DNA of 32,409 nt from Nitrospiraceae bacterium (GCA_014379455.1 JACMLT010000160.1:1-32409), one strand, 5' to 3'; numbered from the stretch's first letter, positions 1 through 7,320 are shown. Numbers and translations are program-made. The notes: a model not told the origin generated them from the letters alone.

Positions 1-2
1 AG

Positions 3-1661
3 GAAGCGGATCATAAGGCGGTGGTGGAGCAGGCCTATACGGTGGATGTGTTCGATCTGGCCGATCGGGCTGAAGATGCGAAGCTGATCGTGCGTGGCGA
101 GCGCTTCTACCAGGCCGAGATACTGGAGGGCGCGTTGAACACCTTCCGTGAAGCGATGGCCTACATTTCCACAGCCTATTATCCCGCGTCGCTCGTCTTC
201 TATCCGATGGAAAGCAATCTGGGCTATCGCCCCGGCGTATCCAAAGAAGTGCTGGCCTGTTTGGACGATGAGCAGGTCAATGTCTATCGGGATCTCTGCA
301 ATCAGCTGGTCATGCCGGCGGTGGCGAAGGAGAAGCCGGATGTCGTCGGGATCTCCATCGGCACGCAGATGCAGCTGCTTGCAGGCCTGACCTTTTGCAA
401 AATGATCAAAGAGACCTTCCCGCAAATTCATGTGGTGGTGGGTGGTAACGTCATTACGCGGTTGCAGGAAGACCTTGCGAAGCACGAGCAGTTCTTCACG
501 GACGTGTTCGACTCGGCGATCCTCTACGAGGGCGAGCACGCTCTGCTCTGGCTCATCGAGGCATTGAATGGCGAACGGACCATTGCATCTGTGCCCAACT
601 TGATCTATCGCGATGCCTCAGGCATTCACCGGAATCCCGAAGTCTACACCGAAAAGACGACCGCGCTGCCCTTGCCGGACTTCGACGGGCTGCCGCTGGA
701 CCGCTACTTCGTGCCGGAGCTGATCATTCCCTACCTGGCGACGCGCGGCTGCTATTGGGGCCGCTGCACGTTCTGCGACCATGGCCAGGGCTACTTCGAT
801 CAGTATCGGGGCGTGCCGGTGCAACAAGTCGTCGAACAGATTAAGGCGCTGCGGGACAAGTATCAGTGCCGCCATTTTCTCTTCTCCGACGAATCCTATC
901 CGCCGGCTTTGTTCAAGAAGGTATCGCAGCTTCTGGTCGATCAGCAGGTCGGGATCAAGTGGACGACGTTGATCCGGTTTGAAGAAACGCTCCAAGACCA
1001 GGAGACCTGGGATCTCGCGGCGAAGGCCGGCTGTTGCACCCTCTATTATGGGATGGAGTCGGCGAGCGAGCGAGTGCTGAACCTCATGGACAAGCATGCC
1101 AAGAAGAGCGTGATCCAACGCAACCTCCATATGGCGGCGAAGTCGGGGATTTGGAACCATGTGATGGCCTTCTATGGATTCCCCGGCGAAACGCTCGATG
1201 AAGCGTTGGAAACCCGCCAGTTCGTCCTCGAGAACCAGCCAGTGATTCACTCGATGGAGCTGTTCTACTTCGTGGCCTATCGCCATACGCCGATGGTGCG
1301 CAACCCGGAGAAGTTCGGCATTACGATCCACAAGCAACCGGACTACGATCTGCCGCTGGACTATTACTACACGTTGAACGATCCGAGCACGCTCTCATGC
1401 ATGGAGGCGATGCAGATGTGCGAAGAATTCTATAAGAACGATTTTCATCCCTGGGCCGTGCGGGTGAACTCGCGCGAACATGTCTTCCTCTATATCTCGA
1501 AATTCGGGACGAACCAGTTGCCGCAGATCTACGCGCAGCAGACGCAGGCCGTCGGATCGCCGGAAGGCGTGTCAGGATTGATCACCTGGCCGGTTGCGAA
1601 GAATGGAAGCGAAGATGGGGCAGAGGGGATGTCTCGCGTGGTCAGCCACGGCATGGGATAG
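3..1661 (+). CDS. B12-binding-type radical SAM protein (5' end probably outside window)
   Basis: Radical SAM enzymes cleave S-adenosylmethionine with a [4Fe-4S] cluster. Counting from the GTG at 21, the cluster cysteines are C244, C249 and C252 in RGCYWGRCTFCDH, a C-x4-C-x2-C spacing rather than the commonest C-x3-C-x2-C. Residues about 105-150 (DVVGISIGTQ then VVVGGNVITR) look like the Rossmann-like cobalamin-binding domain that precedes the SAM barrel in this superfamily, but no DxHxxG motif is visible. After the cluster come SDESYPP, YYGMESASERVL and FYGFPGET, all typical of the barrel. The frame stays open to the first base of the window, so GTG 21 may be internal and the protein longer at its N-terminus. 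Substrate is unknown. Family assignment is firm; function is not. Confidence 0.85.
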   Translation, partial: EADHKAVVEQAYTVDVFDLADRAEDAKLIVRGERFYQAEILEGALNTFREAMAYISTAYYPASLVFYPMESNLGYRPGVSKEVLACLDDEQVNVYRDLCNQLVMPAVAKEKPDVVGISIGTQMQLLAGLTFCKMIKETFPQIHVVVGGNVITRLQEDLAKHEQFFTDVFDSAILYEGEHALLWLIEALNGERTIASVPNLIYRDASGIHRNPEVYTEKTTALPLPDFDGLPLDRYFVPELIIPYLATRGCYWGRCTFCDHGQGYFDQYRGVPVQQVVEQIKALRDKYQCRHFLFSDESYPPALFKKVSQLLVDQQVGIKWTTLIRFEETLQDQETWDLAAKAGCCTLYYGMESASERVLNLMDKHAKKSVIQRNLHMAAKSGIWNHVMAFYGFPGETLDEALETRQFVLENQPVIHSMELFYFVAYRHTPMVRNPEKFGITIHKQPDYDLPLDYYYTLNDPSTLSCMEAMQMCEEFYKNDFHPWAVRVNSREHVFLYISKFGTNQLPQIYAQQTQAVGSPEGVSGLITWPVAKNGSEDGAEGMSRVVSHGMG

Positions 1662-1662
1662 G

Positions 1663-1812
1663 GCGTGAGACGTAAAAAGTGAAACGTGAAAGGTAAGACG
1701 TAAGACAGGGGAAGGGCAAGGGGTTAAACATCAAACATGAGACGAGAACAGGGCTAAGCTCAGTTCGTACTGTGTTTTACGTTTCACCTTTCACTTCTCA
1801 CTTTTCACGTCT
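1663..1812. repeat. Low-complexity inverted repeat (GTGAAACGT type)
   Basis: The left arm (1663-1710) is a purine-rich run of GACGTAAAAAGTGAAACGTG-like words. The right arm (about 1770-1812) is the pyrimidine complement. The 20 bases at 1668-1687 recur exactly, inverted, at 5022-5041. The right arm forms the last codons (DVKSEK) and stop of the minus-strand gene ending at 1791. Confidence 0.7.
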
Positions 1813-2063
1813 GGAGCTTCGTCGGGAACTAGCACGGCGGAGAGTAGTGCATAGGCGGCTTCGATGAGTGTGGTCATCTCTTCGGCCTTCTTGTAGGCCT
1901 GCATGTATTGCTTGGGGTTGTTGGTGAGATTCGCGTAGCGGGTTGGGTTCCAGGTATGTAGCAGCGCTCGTCTGGTCTCGGTGAGGGTTTCTGGAGTGAC
2001 AGGGAGGGTGAGCCCCAGGATCTCCAGCGCGTGATTGACGTCTTCTTGGTTCACATCGGTCAT
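1791..2063 (-). CDS. Small J-domain-like protein lacking HPD
   Basis: The 90-residue product follows the DnaJ J-domain layout: ALEILGL near the start, an amphipathic helix with R-R-A-L-L-H, then a loop, then K-K-A-E-E-M-T-T-L-I-E-A-A-Y-A-L-L, where the J-domain helix III normally carries the AYexL ending. The HPD tripeptide that stimulates Hsp70 is replaced by W-N-P, so classical co-chaperone activity is not expected. ATG at 2063 is preferred because the protein pattern begins there; a TTG at 2099 in frame is an alternative. No strong ribosome site is seen. The last six codons and stop lie inside the low-complexity repeat, so the true C-terminus may have been altered by repeat insertion. The J-domain link is by eye and needs a profile search. 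Confidence 0.55.
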   Translation of the reverse strand: MTDVNQEDVNHALEILGLTLPVTPETLTETRRALLHTWNPTRYANLTNNPKQYMQAYKKAEEMTTLIEAAYALLSAVLVPDEAPDVKSEK

Positions 2064-2109
2064 GGGGCGAGTCTGGCAAAGCGGATGGACGCCTGTCAAT
2101 CAGTGCACG

Positions 2110-2137
2110 GCATGCTGAAAAGACCTGTCAGCGTTGT
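2110..2137 (+). repeat. Possible truncated left end of the 120-bp palindromic element
   Basis: GCATGCTGAAAAGACCTGTCAGCG resembles the left terminus of the full elements (GGATGCTGAAAA, then CCGCCAGCTGCGTTCTCG) and is followed by GTTGTTCG. No matching right end is found before the phzF-family gene. It could be a decayed copy or chance. Confidence 0.3.
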
Positions 2138-2184
2138 TCGTAGATCGTGTAGATACCCCGCGGGCCACGCATCGAGAGGCCTGA

Positions 2185-3114
2185 ATGTCTGACCGACTGT
2201 CTCTGAAGTTTTATCAAGCCGACGTCTTTACCGGGCAGCCGTTCGGCGGCAATCCGGTTGCCGTGTTTCCCGACGCGCATGGTCTTGCCGACTATCAATT
2301 GCAACGGATTGCCCGTGAGATGAACCTCTCCGAGACCGTGTTCGTGCTACCTCCGACGGACCAGGCGGCAGTCGTGCGCCTCCGGATTTTTACTCCCACA
2401 CAGGAGATTCCATTTGCAGGCCATCCGGTGCTGGGAACATTTTTCGTGTTGGCCCAGCTCGGGTTGATCGCTGTGACCGATGGGGTTACCCGTGTGATGC
2501 AGGAATGCAACATCGGCCTCTTTCCCGTCGAACTCCATGCGCAAGAAGGGGAGCTGACCCGTGTGGTCATGACGCAGCCGAAGCCGGAATTCCTCGGGCC
2601 TGTGGACGCGATTGAAGATGTGTATAAGATTGCCAGCGCACTGGGGTTGCCAAAATATGCGATCACCGACATGAGGTGGCCGATCGAGGTGGTGTCCACC
2701 GGACTACCGGTATTGATTGTGCCGTTGCGCACGCTTACGGCTGTCCGCTCGATCCAGCCGAATGCACCTGCCATTATGGATGTCTGCAGTCAGTTTGGCG
2801 CGAATGGTGTTATGGCGTTCACGCCGGTGACCGTCGAACCCTCTGCGACGGTCCATGCGCGTATGTTCGCCCCCTCGATCGGGATCCTTGAAGATCCTGC
2901 GACCGGGAGTGCGAGCGGCGCGTTAGGAGCGTATCTGGTGCAGAACGGCGCAGTAGACGTGGCCCCCACGACAGAGATCGTGGTTGAGCAGGGCTATGAG
3001 ATCGAGCGCCCGTCGCAAATTTTTGTGCGGGTCGAATCGGATGACGATATCATCCAAACGGTCAAGGTGGGGGGGCAGTGCGTCATGGTGGTGGAAGGGA
3101 CGTTGACCTTTTAG
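2185..3114 (+). CDS. PhzF-family isomerase/epimerase-like protein
   Basis: This 309-residue protein has the length and both pseudo-symmetric lobes of the PhzF (diaminopimelate-epimerase fold) family. The N-terminal signature Y-Q-A-D-V-F-T-G-x-P-F-G-G-N-P is at 10-24. The catalytic glutamate region N-L-S-E-T-V-F gives E50, and F-A-G-H-P-V-L-G-T follows. The C-terminal lobe has E-D-P-A-T-G-S-A-S-G-A-L, the usual substrate-pocket motif. Known members isomerise small acidic substrates; PhzF itself acts in phenazine synthesis, but most family members lie outside any phenazine pathway and no other phz gene is nearby, so a specific role should not be assumed. The ATG is preceded by GAGAGG. A palindromic element starts five bases after the stop. 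Confidence 0.9.
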   Translation: MSDRLSLKFYQADVFTGQPFGGNPVAVFPDAHGLADYQLQRIAREMNLSETVFVLPPTDQAAVVRLRIFTPTQEIPFAGHPVLGTFFVLAQLGLIAVTDGVTRVMQECNIGLFPVELHAQEGELTRVVMTQPKPEFLGPVDAIEDVYKIASALGLPKYAITDMRWPIEVVSTGLPVLIVPLRTLTAVRSIQPNAPAIMDVCSQFGANGVMAFTPVTVEPSATVHARMFAPSIGILEDPATGSASGALGAYLVQNGAVDVAPTTEIVVEQGYEIERPSQIFVRVESDDDIIQTVKVGGQCVMVVEGTLTF

Positions 3115-3118
3115 CACA

Positions 3119-3238
3119 GGGTGATGAAAACGCCATCTCACTGCGTTCTCGGTCACATGCCTCCCTGCGACGACCCCAGAGGGTACGCCCCAGTCTCCAT
3201 GCTCCCTGCGGCCTTGTGCCATGACGTTTTGATCACCC
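3119..3238 (+). repeat. Palindromic element, copy A
   Basis: Ends are GGGTGATGAAAACG and CGTTTTGATCACCC, nearly perfect inverted repeats. The interior shares GCGTTCTCGG on the left and GCTCCCTGCGGCCTTG on the right with the other copies. The element starts directly after the phzF-family stop and has a T run in its right arm, so the transcript could form a long terminator-like hairpin. Confidence 0.8.
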
Positions 3239-3295
3239 GTGTGGCAGCTCCTGTCATCTGCAAATAACGGCTGATCGCTGCAAACTAGGAGCTTG

Positions 3296-4333
3296 ATGAA
3301 AGCTGTACTCTTTCGGGCGCATGGTGGGCCGGACACACTGTCCTATGAGGATCTACCTGTCCCGACCATCGGGCCAGAGGAGGTGCTGGTTCGTGTCAAG
3401 GCCTGTGCCCTGAACCACCTCGACATCTGGATACGACAGGGTAATCCCGCCTATCCGATGCCGCTTCCTCATGTGTCAGGGTCGGATGTGGCGGGGATTG
3501 TCGAGCAAGTCGGCACTCAGGCCGAAGGTGTCACCGTGGGGCAACGTGTATTTGTGTCGCCGGGGCTTAGCTGCTGGAAATGTGAGCGATGTCTGGCAGG
3601 GCGAGATAATCTGTGCCGTTCATATGGACTGGTCGGCGCCAAGACGCACGGCGGCTATGCCGAGTATGTAAAAGTGCCGTTTCGCAATGTGTTGCCGATT
3701 CCAGAGAACCTCCCGTTTGAGCAGGCCGCCGCGTTCCCGCTCGTGTCGGTGACTGCGGCGCATATGTTGTTTGCCCTGGCGGGACTTCAACATGGCGAAA
3801 CTGTATTGATCATGGGCGCGGGGAGCGGAGTCGGGATGATGGCGGTTCAGATGGCAAAGCTCGCCGGGGCCCGTGTGATGACCACCGTCGGGTCCGACGA
3901 CAAGATCCCCAAAGCCGTGACCTTGGGGGCCGATGCGGTCATCAACCACACAAGGGAGAAGGTTGATGACCGTGTGAACCTACTGACCGAGGGCCGCGGC
4001 GTCGATGTCGTCATTGAGCATATCGGTCCAGAGGTATGGGATACCTGCCTCCATTCATTGGTGAAAGGAGGGCGCCTGGTGACCTGTGGTGCAACGACTG
4101 GGGGCGAGGTGAAACTGAATCTTCGGTATGTGTTTTTGCACCAGCTGACGATCAAAGGGTCGTATATGGGTACGCGTGCAGAATTGGTGAAGGCAGCGGA
4201 GCTGATGGGGCAGGGGCGACTGATCTCGGTAATCGATCGGACGTTTCCACTTCAAGAGGCTCGTACGGCACAGGAACTTATGTTAAGTCGCAAGTTTTTC
4301 GGTAAAATAGTCCTCACAGTGAACGGATGCTGA
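3296..4333 (+). CDS. Zinc-containing MDR-family alcohol dehydrogenase / quinone oxidoreductase-like
   Basis: Medium-chain dehydrogenase/reductases transfer hydride to or from NAD(P). The GroES-like N-terminal domain has the usual entry L-N-H-L-D-I-W and the G-S-D-V-A-G-I-V-E-Q-V-G stretch. The structural zinc lobe is complete: C-W-K-C-E-R-C then C after seven residues. The nucleotide-binding motif is G-A-G-S-G-V-G followed by A-K-L-A-G-A-R-V. The residue where a catalytic-zinc Cys normally stands is Asn (L-N-H), so this is probably of the quinone-oxidoreductase-like branch with only the structural zinc. ATG 3296 has AGGAG at 3287-3291; a TTG just before it at 3293 is less likely. The final codons Gly-Cys-stop are read from palindromic element B, so the native 3' end was probably replaced. 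Substrate unknown. Confidence 0.9.
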   Translation: MKAVLFRAHGGPDTLSYEDLPVPTIGPEEVLVRVKACALNHLDIWIRQGNPAYPMPLPHVSGSDVAGIVEQVGTQAEGVTVGQRVFVSPGLSCWKCERCLAGRDNLCRSYGLVGAKTHGGYAEYVKVPFRNVLPIPENLPFEQAAAFPLVSVTAAHMLFALAGLQHGETVLIMGAGSGVGMMAVQMAKLAGARVMTTVGSDDKIPKAVTLGADAVINHTREKVDDRVNLLTEGRGVDVVIEHIGPEVWDTCLHSLVKGGRLVTCGATTGGEVKLNLRYVFLHQLTIKGSYMGTRAELVKAAELMGQGRLISVIDRTFPLQEARTAQELMLSRKFFGKIVLTVNGC

Positions 4334-4447
4334 AAACGGTCCCCAACTTCGTTCTCAGTCGCACGTCTCCCTGCGACGTACCCCAGAGGGTACGCCTCAG
4401 TCGCCGTGCTCCCTGCGGCCTTGTTGGCTGACCGTTTTGAGCATCCG
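4324..4447 (+). repeat. Palindromic element, copy B (provides a stop codon)
   Basis: Termini CGGATGCTGAAAACGGT and ACCGTTTTGAGCATCCG are near-perfect inverted repeats. The left end overlaps the last three codons of the upstream dehydrogenase gene, whose TGA at 4331-4333 is the TGA of GGATGCTGAAAA. The interior has GTTCTC and GCTCCCTGCGGCCTTG as in copy A, and shares with it the words CCTGCGACG and CCCAGAGGGTACGCC. Confidence 0.85.
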
Positions 4448-4511
4448 TATTCTTAATGATTGAGCGCGACCGGTTTTTATCCAGTAAATAACCAAATAGA
4501 AGGGGAGGTGA

Positions 4512-4949
4512 ATGATGTCCACTGTGGCGAAGATCATGAACAAACAGCCAAAGACCGTGGGGCCTGCCGTATCGATTGTGAGCGCGGCCAAGAAAATGAA
4601 GACGGCACGGGTGGGGTCGCTGTTTGTGAAAAAGGGGAAGAAGCTGATCGGGATCGTCACCGATACGGATATTGTTCGACGTGCCGTCTCGACCAATAAG
4701 AGTCTTGGCAAGATGACCGTCGAAAAGATTATGACGGCCCCCATTTGCACAATTGAAGGCAGTCAGACGGTCGATGACGCGCAGGACATGATGGCTGACT
4801 TAGGCGTGCGCCATCTCGCTGTGACCCAAGCAGGTGAAATTGTCGGGGTGGTGTCGGTACGGGATGTGCTGATGTTTTATAAACGGTATGCGCAATCGAA
4901 GATTCCGGCGGAGGCGCCGTATTCTGAACCCAAGATTTTCCAGGATTGA
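4512..4949 (+). CDS. Two-CBS-domain protein
   Basis: The 145-residue product is almost entirely a tandem CBS (Bateman) module, which usually binds adenine nucleotides and serves as an energy or ligand sensor. The first repeat begins V-A-K-I-M-N-K and contains L-F-V-K-K-G-K-K-L-I-G-I-V-T-D-T-D-I-V-R-R. The second begins V-E-K-I-M-T-A and ends G-V-V-S-V-R-D-V-L. No catalytic domain is attached, so it acts either alone or on a partner. A strong GGGGAGGTG lies at 4502-4510; its spacing favours the second ATG (4515) over the first (4512). It follows palindromic element B, which probably isolates it from the dehydrogenase transcript. Confidence 0.9.
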   Translation: MMSTVAKIMNKQPKTVGPAVSIVSAAKKMKTARVGSLFVKKGKKLIGIVTDTDIVRRAVSTNKSLGKMTVEKIMTAPICTIEGSQTVDDAQDMMADLGVRHLAVTQAGEIVGVVSVRDVLMFYKRYAQSKIPAEAPYSEPKIFQD

Positions 4950-4957
4950 CGGGACGT

Positions 4958-5052
4958 GAGGTGGAAAACGTAAGATGTGGGAAGGTGAGTCTTTGGTATT
5001 CGCGCCTCAGCTCTGAGAGGAACGTTTCACTTTTTACGTCTAACTTTTCACG
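4958..5052. repeat. Low-complexity inverted repeat, second copy
   Basis: The left arm (4960-4988) GACGTGAGGTGGAAAACGTAA and the right arm (5020-5052) AACGTTTCACTTTTTACGTC form an imperfect inverted repeat. The right arm contains the exact inverted match (5022-5041) to 1668-1687. It separates the convergent CBS and moaB genes and may end both transcripts. Confidence 0.65.
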
Positions 5053-5053
5053 C

Positions 5054-5566
5054 CTACTTGGTGAGTTCCTTCACGAGATGGCCGAGCTCGGGCAGAATCA
5101 GCTTTTCCATCGCCAGCCTGACGGCGTTTTCTGAGCCCGGGGTGGAGAAGAGGACTCGGCCTTTGATGATGCCGGCAGTGGCGCGGCTCATGATGGCCGG
5201 GGAGCCGATGTCTTGATAGGTTAAATAGCGGAAGATCTCGCCGAATCCCACCAGCCGTTTTTCCAACATTGCGTCGACCGCTTCAAAGGTTGAATCACGT
5301 TTTGAGATGCCGGTGCCGCCATTGATGATGATGGCGTGGACTGCTTCGTTCACCAGGCCTTCGGCAATCCGGTCTTTGATCTGGGCCGGTTCATCTTTCA
5401 CCACATGGTAGGCAACGACTGTGTGTCCCTGCCCCTTGAGGAGTGTATGGATGAGTTGGCCGCTCGTATCGGTGTCGGGGGTTCGCGTGTCGCTACAGGT
5501 AATCACCATGCACCCAATTGACTTGGGTACGTGGGATTTGTGTTCGTCAGCGGTGTGGCTTCCCAT
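5054..5566 (-). CDS. moaB: Molybdenum cofactor biosynthesis protein MoaB/Mog family
   Basis: Members of this family adenylylate molybdopterin before molybdenum insertion, or bind molybdopterin in that step. The 170-residue protein has the expected T-C-S-D-T-R-T-P-x-x-D-x-S-G entry, the signature G-G-T-G-I-S-K-R-D-S-T near residues 94-104, and F-S-T-P-G-S-E-N-A-V-R-L-A near the end. Length matches the stand-alone MoaB family. ATG at 5566 is the only good start before the conserved core, but only a weak ribosome site (GTAAAAAG) is present. Palindromic element C begins ten bases upstream, so the promoter must lie in or beyond that element. No other moa/moe gene is in the window. Confidence 0.9.
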   Translation of the reverse strand: MGSHTADEHKSHVPKSIGCMVITCSDTRTPDTDTSGQLIHTLLKGQGHTVVAYHVVKDEPAQIKDRIAEGLVNEAVHAIIINGGTGISKRDSTFEAVDAMLEKRLVGFGEIFRYLTYQDIGSPAIMSRATAGIIKGRVLFSTPGSENAVRLAMEKLILPELGHLVKELTK

Positions 5567-5576
5567 ACTTTTTACA

Positions 5577-5696
5577 GGATGCTGGAAAAGGCCGCCAGCT
5601 GCGTTCTCGCATCGCTCAGACCCTCAACGTACTCCAGGGAGTACGTTGAGGGTCTGAGCTCGCTGTGGCCTTGCTGGACGATCTTTTTGATCATCC
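5577..5696 (+). repeat. Palindromic element, copy C with perfect central hairpin
   Basis: The left end is GGATGCTGGAAAAGG and the right end is TCTTTTTGATCATCC. The centre holds a perfect 22-bp inverted repeat, 5614-5635 against 5638-5659, with only AG between. The interior words CCGCCAGCTGCGTTCTCGC and GTGGCCTTGCTGGACG match copies D and E. The element lies between two minus-strand genes, 20 bp past the ferredoxin stop. Confidence 0.9.
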
Positions 5697-5716
5697 TCTC
5701 GTTGAGTTTTAAAGGG

Positions 5717-6043
5717 CTATTTCCAGACCGAGTCTGGGTTCAGCTTGGCTGCCGGCTTGCCGCCCTTGATGTGTTCGTCCAAGATTGTCGCCACGTCCGC
5801 TTCCGTCACTTTGGAGTACCAGGTGGCGTCCGGATAGACAACCACGGTTGGTCCCTGCTCGCAAGGGCCAAGGCAGGAAGACCCGCTGACAAGGACTTCA
5901 CCAGGCGTCACACCCTTCTGCATGAGGCCCATATTAAAGGCCATGAGAAGGGAGGCTGATCCGGCGCTGCCGCAGGAGGGTTTTGGATGGCCTGGGGGAC
6001 GGGCATTGGTGCAGACGACGATGTGATATTTGGGCTTCGGCAT
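5717..6043 (-). CDS. Thioredoxin-like [2Fe-2S] ferredoxin
   Basis: The 108-residue protein fits the (2Fe-2S) ferredoxin family of thioredoxin fold, related to the Shethna proteins and the NuoE cluster domain. It opens with H-I-V-V-C-T-N-A-R-P and has a second Cys in P-S-C-G-S. The remaining ligands are in S-S-C-L-G-P-C-E-Q-G-P, followed by V-V-V-Y-P-D-A-T-W-Y, where the family typically ends. Four cysteines are therefore in the expected order for one [2Fe-2S] cluster. It should act as a soluble cytoplasmic electron carrier; the partner is unknown. AAAGGAG precedes the ATG with good spacing. The gene lies 45 bp downstream of the cyclotransferase-like gene, suggesting co-transcription, and palindromic element C follows its stop. 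Confidence 0.88.
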   Translation of the reverse strand: MPKPKYHIVVCTNARPPGHPKPSCGSAGSASLLMAFNMGLMQKGVTPGEVLVSGSSCLGPCEQGPTVVVYPDATWYSKVTEADVATILDEHIKGGKPAAKLNPDSVWK

Positions 6044-6088
6044 GAGTTCTCCTTTGATGGTCGATGAGGCGATCAGCGGACGGTTGTT

Positions 6089-6532
6089 TCACTGCGGTGC
6101 ATACGACTTCCATGTTTCGATGGCCTCCTCGGGCAGTTTCCAATGCTTGAGGCCTTTCATCACCCAATCGAGATAATGTGCTTTGGGTTTGAACTTACCG
6201 ATGGGGTTGGCGGCATAGGTGGTGACGAGTATTTTCTCTCCGGCTTCCGTCAACACGCTGACTTGGACCTGGCGAAATGTGTTGGGAGGGACATCCTCTT
6301 CGAAACAGTCCATCAGCTTGAGGTCTTCGTCGGTGACGTCGAAGATCGCTCCCCAGACCTGTTCGCCTGGTGACGGGGTGACGCTGGCGAGACCGCATCG
6401 CCATTGCGAGGACCATCGGCAGAATTGAATGGTGTGTTCGTGAAGAGAGGCCAGCATCAGAAACTGATGTTCCGGAGCGCGACGTTTCAGCTGTGTCGGG
6501 TTGAGATGGTCCCCGTAGAGGAAGAACTTCAT
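6089..6532 (-). CDS. Gamma-glutamylcyclotransferase-like (AIG2-like) protein
   Basis: The 147-residue product begins M-K-F-F-L-Y-G-D-H-L-N-P, close to the Y-G-S/T-L substrate-binding loop of the gamma-glutamylcyclotransferase fold. It continues with G-L-A-S-V-T-P-S-P-G-E-Q-V-W-G-A-I-F-D-V-T-D-E-D-L-x-x-M-D, the usual second segment, and a glutamate pair in C-F-E-E-D-V where the catalytic Glu of the family lies. The late segment with T-T-Y-A-A-N-P and Y-L-D-W-V-M-K-G matches the substrate-exit region. The family releases 5-oxoproline from gamma-glutamyl amines or peptides, but many bacterial members have unknown substrates. The upstream gap to 6787 holds the start signals of both divergent genes. 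Confidence 0.8.
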   Translation of the reverse strand: MKFFLYGDHLNPTQLKRRAPEHQFLMLASLHEHTIQFCRWSSQWRCGLASVTPSPGEQVWGAIFDVTDEDLKLMDCFEEDVPPNTFRQVQVSVLTEAGEKILVTTYAANPIGKFKPKAHYLDWVMKGLKHWKLPEEAIETWKSYAPQ

Positions 6533-6647
6533 TGATGAATTGTACCCAAGACACCCTATTTACCGACCATTCTCTTGTTTGTAACATAACGCCTTTCACA
6601 CGCACAAGCTACGCGTCGCACGGTGTGTTGGGCTAGCTGACGTTGGA

Positions 6648-6677
6648 TTGACATCGCGCCGATGCTCTTCCTAAGAT
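6648..6677 (+). promoter_or_regulatory. Sigma-70-type promoter candidate
   Basis: TTGACA at 6648-6653 and TAAGAT at 6672-6677 are separated by 18 bases. This would start a transcript about 100 bases before the hypothetical gene at 6787. The -35 is a perfect match; the -10 matches four of six. Confidence 0.5.
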
Positions 6678-6786
6678 GCTGTGCGATCGTGTATAGGATT
6701 GCCTTGTCCCATCGAAACCTTGGCCTTAGGATATCCATGCCGGAAAATTATTTCTCTGCCAGGGCGCCACAGTTCTCGTTCTCATT

Positions 6787-7197
6787 GTGAAGGTTATTCA
6801 CTATGTCGTGGTGGCTGTGCTCGTGTTGGGTGCATGCTATTACCTCTGGATGAGACCCCCTTCGCTCAATCCTATAGCCGACAGTCGGGCCGCTGAGGCT
6901 CTCACACTGGTCCAAAACCATCGGGCCCAGGGTTATCCCACTATTCTTCAGGCCATGACTGAGCATGTGCGTTCAATGGCCGATCGTAATCAGGTCGCTC
7001 GGTTGGGAGAGTGGCGGGTGAAGCAAGTGGAGGGGGATCAGTATGAGATACGCGTGTGGATGCGAGATCAGGGGTCGACAGGCCAATGGTTTGAACGTGA
7101 ATTCATCTGGCATGCCGATCTTGCATTGAAAAAGGTCAATGCTGCGTCGCTTCCTGCTGATGGAATTACACCCAAAGAACCGGACTTAGTGCCTTAG
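6787..7197 (+). CDS. Membrane-anchored hypothetical protein (possible lipoprotein)
   Basis: I do not recognise this 136-residue protein. Residues 4-22 form a hydrophobic segment (V-I-H-Y-V-V-V-A-V-L-V-L-G-A-C-Y-Y-L-W). L-G-A-C at 14-17 fits a loose lipobox, so it could be a lipoprotein cleaved before C17 or a simple single-pass membrane protein with the rest outside the cytoplasm. The soluble part is mostly polar with W-R-V-K-Q-V-E-G-D-Q-Y-E-I-R-V-W-M-R-D-Q and W-F-E-R-E-F-I-W-H-A-D, a pattern of alternating beta strands. The start is GTG; a TAG at 6727 limits longer choices and no clear ribosome site is present. Palindromic element D begins three bases after its stop. Confidence 0.65.
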   Translation: MKVIHYVVVAVLVLGACYYLWMRPPSLNPIADSRAAEALTLVQNHRAQGYPTILQAMTEHVRSMADRNQVARLGEWRVKQVEGDQYEIRVWMRDQGSTGQWFEREFIWHADLALKKVNAASLPADGITPKEPDLVP

Positions 7198-7199
7198 CA

Positions 7200-7320
7200 G
7201 GATGCTGAAAAATACCGCCAGCTGCGTTCTCGCCTCGAAAGCATCCTCAACGAGCCCAGAGGCTACGTCTCCGGTGCTTCCATCGACTGCGGCCTTGCTG
7301 GACGGTTTTTTTGAGCACCC
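7200..7320 (+). repeat. Palindromic element, copy D
   Basis: It has GGATGCTGAAAAATACCGCC at the left and GGTTTTTTTGAGCACCC at the right, with CCAGCTGCGTTCTCGC and CTGCGGCCTTGCTGGACGG as inner conserved words. A run of seven T follows the right stem. It lies between convergent genes (stops at 7197 and 7385), as a bidirectional terminator would. Confidence 0.85.

Noticed and set aside
618-1337. 239-aa minus-strand frame
   Set aside because: Fully antisense to the radical SAM gene, low-complexity Arg/Leu composition, no motif.
6556-6738. 60-aa minus-strand frame upstream of the cyclotransferase-like gene
   Set aside because: Arg-rich random composition; overlaps the probable promoter for the divergent gene.
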